Assembly (NCBI GenBank): GCA_030609605.1
Contig: JAUWBY010000080.1
Span: forward strand, 1-8,847
Origin: Candidatus Eiseniibacteriota bacterium
GTDB lineage: Bacteria; Joyebacterota; Joyebacteria; Joyebacterales; Joyebacteraceae
DNA: 8,847 bases
Direction of reading: 5' to 3'
Position numbers and translations under genes: made by a program. The notes beneath the pieces were generated by a model, which was given only the letters and a program-made list of their open reading frames with translations, was not told the origin of the DNA and searched no databases. This document shows positions 5,740 through 8,847 of the stretch, in pieces (position 1 is the stretch's first letter; the number at the start of each line of letters is the position of its first letter).

Positions 5740-6641
5740 GACCGTCCGTTTATGCGGTTGTCATCAACTGGAATGGTCTCGGGGTCATCGGTGACTGTCT
5801 CCGGTCGCTGGAGAAGTCCGACTATGAGAATCTCACGACATTGGTTGTGGACAACGCGTCGACCGATGGATCACCGGACCTCATCAGACAGTCGTTTGGA
5901 GGCGTCAGGCTGGTCGAGACTGGGAAGAACCTCAGGTACGCAGGCGGGGCGAACATCGGATTAAGGCTGTCTGTCGAGAGCGGGGCGGACTACGTGCTTC
6001 TACTGAACAACGACATCGAGATAGCCCCGGATGCCATCTCAGAGCTTGTACGTGTTGCAGAGAGCCGTCGTGACGCTGGTCTCCTTGGCCCCAAGATCTA
6101 CTACCATGACCCGCCTGACCTCATCTGGTCGATGGGGGGCAGCGTGTCCTTCTGGAGCGGCAATATCCGTCACCTTGGGCTGAGAACGCGAGACGCGGGA
6201 CAGTACGAACGAGTGGCTGATGTCGACTACCTCACTGGATGCGCGCTACTGGTGCCCGCGGCGACGCTCGAATCCCCAGGGTACCTTGATGAGAGCTACC
6301 ACATGTACAATGAGGACACGGACTGGTGCGCCAGGGTCAGGAATCTCGGCCTCAAGTGCCTCGTGGTGCCGTCCGCTCATCTCTGGCACAAGGTCTCTAC
6401 AAGCTCGGGTGGAGGGCTGACACCCTACAAGGTATACCATCGCATCATGAGCACCATGGCGTTCTTCCGGCGCTATGCGCGCCCGTATCACTGGTTAGGC
6501 ATCATCCCGGCGACTGCCGTGAGAACGCTCGGCTTCGCGCTGAACGGACTTCTGACGGGGAAACGCGAGAACGTCTCCGCCGTCGCGCGAGGTGTACTGG
6601 ACGCTGCTCGGAGGAAGGGGAGGACAGAGAGATATGGCTAG
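5733..6641 (+). CDS. Glycosyltransferase family 2, rhamnosyltransferase (WbbL)-like
   Basis: 302 residues, normal for the rhamnosyltransferase-like GT2 group (COG1216). In order: A-V-V-I-N-W-N-G (8-15), V-V-D-N-A-S-T-D-G-S (38-47), G-K-N-L-R-Y-A-G-G-A-N-I-G (64-76), where N-x-G-(F/Y)-A-G-G-x-N is the family signature, L-L-L-N-N-D-I-E (89-96) as the metal/nucleotide DxD equivalent, Y-L-T-G-C-A-L-L-V-P (166-175), and E194-D-T-D-W (194-198) in place of the E-D-x-D catalytic region. A short hydrophobic stretch near 254-275 may associate with the membrane. It is a cytoplasmic inverting transferase that would add one sugar to the growing glycan; rhamnose is only a family-based guess. The start is GTG at 5733, with AGGAAG at 5719-5724 and an 8-base spacer. 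The start region is duplicated upstream by the 45-bp repeat. The 3' end overlaps the next gene by 8 bp. Confidence 0.88.
   Translation: MSRPSVYAVVINWNGLGVIGDCLRSLEKSDYENLTTLVVDNASTDGSPDLIRQSFGGVRLVETGKNLRYAGGANIGLRLSVESGADYVLLLNNDIEIAPDAISELVRVAESRRDAGLLGPKIYYHDPPDLIWSMGGSVSFWSGNIRHLGLRTRDAGQYERVADVDYLTGCALLVPAATLESPGYLDESYHMYNEDTDWCARVRNLGLKCLVVPSAHLWHKVSTSSGGGLTPYKVYHRIMSTMAFFRRYARPYHWLGIIPATAVRTLGFALNGLLTGKRENVSAVARGVLDAARRKGRTERYG
6617..6624 (+). promoter_or_regulatory. Ribosome binding site deciding the lipoprotein start
   Basis: GGGGAGGA ends 9 bases before the ATG at 6634, inside the end of the GT2 gene. It supports 6634 over the upstream in-frame non-ATG codon at 6592, which would extend the overlap with the GT2 gene to 50 bp. 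Confidence 0.65.
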
Positions 6642-8082
6642 GCGGTTCTTCCCTGCAGGTACGCGCTTTACACCACGGAGTCTCGGTATCGCGCATGGGA
6701 GCGGCTCCCACGCATCCTCCGTGGCCGCCATGCTCGTTCTCGGCGCGATGATCGTTGTCGGCGCTCTCGCCGGCTGTTCGAATTCCGTTGGCGACACGAG
6801 CGTGCCCCAGACGAGGCTCATCATCTTCGCGATCGATGCCGCCAATTGGAACGTCCTCACCCCGATGCTCGAGGCAGGGGAGCTCCCCAACATCGCGAGC
6901 CTTCTGCGTCGAGGATCCTACGGCGTTCTAAAGAGCGGTGTGCCGATCCAGTCTCCTCAGATGTGGACGAGCATTGCGACGGGCGTTGTCCCCGAACGGC
7001 ACGGCATCACGCGCTTTGTCGCGGAGCTGCCGGGGGGAACGAAGGAAGTCCCGGTAACGAACAATATGCGTCGTGTGAAGGCTTTCTGGAATATCCTGTC
7101 CGAGAGAGAGATCTCTGTCGGCATCGTGGGATGGTGGCCGAGCTGGCCCGTCGATGAGGTCGACGGATTCATGATCGCCCAGAGAGCGTGGCCAGTCAAT
7201 TGGAGCTTGCACGGCATTCCGTTCGGCGCGGCCCGCGACCGCGAGGGACGTCTGATTACGGATGCGTTCCCCGGACGAACCTGGCCGGAGTCGCTCTATG
7301 AGGAATTCGAGGCTTTCATCGTAACTGAGGAGGATGTGACTGCGCGGGAGCTTGACCAGTTCTTCGCGGATTCGCGTTTCACCGATCCTGCCCGGCAGTT
7401 CCATGCACGCTGGGTTTATGCCAAGGACAAGACGTTCGCTGACGCAGGGTTGCATTTTCTGGTGCGGGAACGACCGGACGTATTCGCCGTGTATCTGCAG
7501 GGAACGGACGTCGTCTCCCATTACTACTGGGGTTACCAGGAGGACGCGGGATTCACGGTCAGACCGGACGACGCGCGCATGTACGGTCGCGTGGTGAAAA
7601 ACTACTACTCTTTCATCGACAGAACAATAGGACGCTATCTGGAGGTCGTGGATGAGCAAACGGCCATCCTGATAGTCTCGGACCACGGCTTCGAAACGAA
7701 ACGCGACCTGAAGATCCGCTGGGAGCGGGGAGAGAGAATTCGCACGGAGGAGGGCGGCAAGGACGTACCCTGGGATCACGGAATCGACGGAGTCATCATC
7801 TTTGCCGGTCCCGGTGTAAAGACCGAACACCGAATGGTGGAAGAGGCGTCAGTAGTCGATGTGACGCCGACCGTTCTTGCCTATCTTGGGCTCCCGGCGG
7901 CTGAGGACATGGACGGGCACCCGTTGAACGAGTGCTTCGAAGAGGCGTTTCTCACCCAGCATCCGGTTGCATGGATTCCCACATATGAGACCGGGGAAGC
8001 ACTGGGAAGTGAGTTTCCGATCGAGTCACCGATCGACGAGGGTATCCGGGAGAAACTGAGATCGCTCGGCTACATTGAGTAG
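6634..8082 (+). CDS. Alkaline-phosphatase-superfamily lipoprotein (type I phosphodiesterase/nucleotide pyrophosphatase-like)
   Basis: 482 residues. The N-terminus has M-A-R-R, a long polar stretch, a hydrophobic core (about 30-46) and a lipobox L45-A-G-C48, so it should be exported and lipid-anchored with Ser at +2. The superfamily's two-metal site is recognisable: D68 in I-F-A-I-D-A-A, the nucleophile region S-P-Q-M-W-T-S-I-A-T-G-x4-E-R-H-G-I (107-125), D292-x3-H296, S-D350-H351-G, and H382 in W-D-H-G. The tail V-D-V-T-P-T-V-L-A-Y-L-G-L (408-420) and the final L-R-S-L-G-Y-I-E are common in the COG3379-like group. Which residue is the nucleophile (S107 or T112) is not certain. The activity could be phosphodiesterase, phosphatase or phospho-group transfer; since it lies among glycan genes, I infer trimming or decoration of an exported lipid or glycan. 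It overlaps the GT2 gene by 8 bp and is probably translationally coupled to it. Confidence 0.85.
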   Translation: MARRFFPAGTRFTPRSLGIAHGSGSHASSVAAMLVLGAMIVVGALAGCSNSVGDTSVPQTRLIIFAIDAANWNVLTPMLEAGELPNIASLLRRGSYGVLKSGVPIQSPQMWTSIATGVVPERHGITRFVAELPGGTKEVPVTNNMRRVKAFWNILSEREISVGIVGWWPSWPVDEVDGFMIAQRAWPVNWSLHGIPFGAARDREGRLITDAFPGRTWPESLYEEFEAFIVTEEDVTARELDQFFADSRFTDPARQFHARWVYAKDKTFADAGLHFLVRERPDVFAVYLQGTDVVSHYYWGYQEDAGFTVRPDDARMYGRVVKNYYSFIDRTIGRYLEVVDEQTAILIVSDHGFETKRDLKIRWERGERIRTEEGGKDVPWDHGIDGVIIFAGPGVKTEHRMVEEASVVDVTPTVLAYLGLPAAEDMDGHPLNECFEEAFLTQHPVAWIPTYETGEALGSEFPIESPIDEGIREKLRSLGYIE

Positions 8083-8093
8083 TTGTCGCGATC

Positions 8094-8100
8094 GGAGGAG
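8094..8100 (+). promoter_or_regulatory. Strong ribosome binding site keeping the cysteine motif in the GT9 protein
   Basis: GGAGGAG lies just upstream of the ATG at 8105 (GGAGG with a 6-base spacer). The alternative in-frame ATG at 8201, where the standard GT9 domain begins, has no Shine-Dalgarno. The longer protein with its N-terminal cysteines is therefore the better model. Confidence 0.75.
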
Positions 8101-8104
8101 TCTG

Positions 8105-8847
8105 ATGGCAGACACAGTGCGATTCGACTGCAGACTCTACCTTGGCGACAGACCCTGTCGCTGGGGCGGCGAGTGCGATGGGTGTGCTCACTATCAGCCC
8201 ATGGGAACAAGGCTTCTGATCATCAAGCTCGCCGCGGCTGGAGACGTTCTGCGTACCACATCGATCCTGGAGCCTCTGAAACGGAAGCACCCTGAATCAC
8301 ATATCACCTGGGTGACGGACGCAAATGCGCTGCCGCTCATAGCCTTGAATCCATACATCGATCGTGCTGTGGCTTTCGAGTTCGACGCTACTCTGGCTCT
8401 CCTCGCTCAGAGCTTCGATGTGGCGATCTGCCTCGACAAGGAACCGCGCGCGGGTGGCCTCATGAGCCTCATCAGAGCCGATCAGAAGCTGGGTTTTGGT
8501 CTCTCAGAGTGGGGAACGACGGAACCTGTGAGCGCGGGTGCCCAGTACGATTTTCACCTTGGATTGTCGGACAACAGGAAATTCAACGAGAACAAGAGGG
8601 GTTATCCCGAGATCTTCTGTGAGATCGCCGAGGTCGACTACGTGGGCGAACGGTACTTGCTTGTGCTCCCGGATGAATCAATCGAATACGCGAACAGATT
8701 CGTGGATGAGCTCAGACCGGCAACACCTCTGATCGGTCTCAATGTGGGAGCAGGCCAGGTGTTTGCGAACAAAGCATGGACGCCGTCCGGTTACGCGGCT
8801 CTTGCCCGCGCGATCACCGACGACCTCGGAGGGACGGCTCTGGTCAT
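8105..8847 (+). CDS. Glycosyltransferase family 9 (heptosyltransferase-like) with N-terminal cysteine motif, 3' end outside window
   Basis: 247 codons are visible and the frame is open at the window end; the family is usually about 330-380 residues, so roughly a third is missing. Residues 35-52 (T-R-L-L-I-I-K-L-A-A-A-G-D-V-L-R-T-T) form the GT9 N-terminal strand and loop, with D47 at the position of the catalytic Asp of heptosyltransferases. Residues 211-225 (G-L-N-V-G-A-G-Q-V-F-A-N-K-A-W) match the donor-side G-x-x-x-G-x4-K-x-W segment. Ahead of the domain is a 33-residue extension with C9-x8-C18-x5-C24-x2-C27, a likely metal site seen in a subgroup of GT9 proteins but of unknown role. The enzyme would add a heptose or related sugar to a lipid-linked acceptor in the cytoplasm. 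It begins 22 bp after the lipoprotein gene. Confidence 0.87.
   Translation, partial: MADTVRFDCRLYLGDRPCRWGGECDGCAHYQPMGTRLLIIKLAAAGDVLRTTSILEPLKRKHPESHITWVTDANALPLIALNPYIDRAVAFEFDATLALLAQSFDVAICLDKEPRAGGLMSLIRADQKLGFGLSEWGTTEPVSAGAQYDFHLGLSDNRKFNENKRGYPEIFCEIAEVDYVGERYLLVLPDESIEYANRFVDELRPATPLIGLNVGAGQVFANKAWTPSGYAALARAITDDLGGTALV

Larger units (their letters stand above)
5645..5748 (+). repeat. 45-bp tandem direct repeat: two full units and a partial third
   Basis: Unit A is 5645-5689 and unit B 5690-5734; they match at 36 of 45 positions, and seven of the nine differences are transitions. A partial unit C begins at 5735; its first 12 bases (GAGCAGACCGTC) equal those of unit B before the sequences diverge. 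The TAG stop of the GT4 gene (5648-5650) lies in unit A, and the start of the GT2 gene (5733) lies at the B/C junction. The last 26 bases before unit A (5619-5644, inside the GT4 gene) match unit B at 18 of 26 positions without gaps, which may be an older, decayed unit. The period is exactly 15 codons. Confidence 0.88.

Noticed and set aside
6696..6710. Interrupted palindrome TGGGAGC-G-GCTCCCA
   Set aside because: It lies in the signal-peptide region of the lipoprotein gene. There is no T-run and no second copy, so no terminator or operator role can be supported.
6928..7830. 300-codon open frame on the minus strand inside the lipoprotein gene
   Set aside because: It lies wholly within a gene with a clear metal-site pattern. 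The translation shows no domain, so it is treated as a shadow frame.
8083..8295. 70-codon plus-strand frame starting right after the lipoprotein stop
   Set aside because: The GT9 frame from 8105 in another phase has a strong Shine-Dalgarno and conserved motifs; this one has neither.

Overview
The window is moderately GC-rich bacterial DNA, tightly packed and read entirely from the plus strand. It holds nine protein genes; the first is cut at its 5' end and the last at its 3' end. Starts are mixed (ATG, GTG and TTG) and mostly follow clear Shine-Dalgarno sequences. AGA, AGG and ATA codons are common despite the GC content. A predicted lipoprotein and a heptosyltransferase-type family 9 enzyme suggest a cell with an outer membrane. 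The codon habits and protein styles recall uncultured lineages of the FCB group (for example Eisenbacteria or Latescibacteria types), but that assignment is only an impression.

Layout: (1) 3-581, C-terminal part of a DUF362 protein with a cysteine-rich tail; (2) 585-1427, class I SAM-dependent methyltransferase; (3) 1424-2428, flippase-like membrane protein of the LPG-synthase-TM (UPF0104) family; (4) 2435-3373, NAD-dependent nucleotide-sugar 4-epimerase; (5) 3414-4358, membrane-anchored polyprenyl-phosphate glycosyltransferase (GT2, DPM1/ArnC/GtrB type); (6) 4445-5650, GT4 glycosyltransferase; (7) 5733-6641, GT2 rhamnosyltransferase-like enzyme; (8) 6634-8082, alkaline-phosphatase-superfamily lipoprotein; (9) 8105-8847, GT9 glycosyltransferase with an N-terminal cysteine motif. 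The joints are short or overlapping (4 bp between genes 2 and 3, 8 bp between genes 7 and 8). The two longer gaps are about 80-90 bp. No terminator, RNA gene, mobile element or CRISPR array was seen.

Together the genes look like part of a surface-glycan or glycolipid operon. The epimerase would supply a sugar nucleotide, the DPM-type enzyme would charge a polyprenyl phosphate, and the GT4, GT2 and GT9 enzymes would build a glycan. The flippase-like protein could move or handle a lipid, and the lipoprotein phosphohydrolase/transferase would act outside the cytoplasm. What DUF362 and the methyltransferase do here is unknown. No Wzx/Wzy or ABC exporter is in view, so the export route is not visible.

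The most unusual DNA feature is a 45-bp tandem repeat between the GT4 and GT2 genes (5645 onward). It has duplicated the ribosome-binding site, GTG start and first six codons of the downstream gene, creating a ten-codon leader ORF whose stop overlaps the real gene's Shine-Dalgarno, together with mutually exclusive hairpin options. No clearly new multi-gene system is evident beyond this and the uncharacterised cysteine-bearing proteins.
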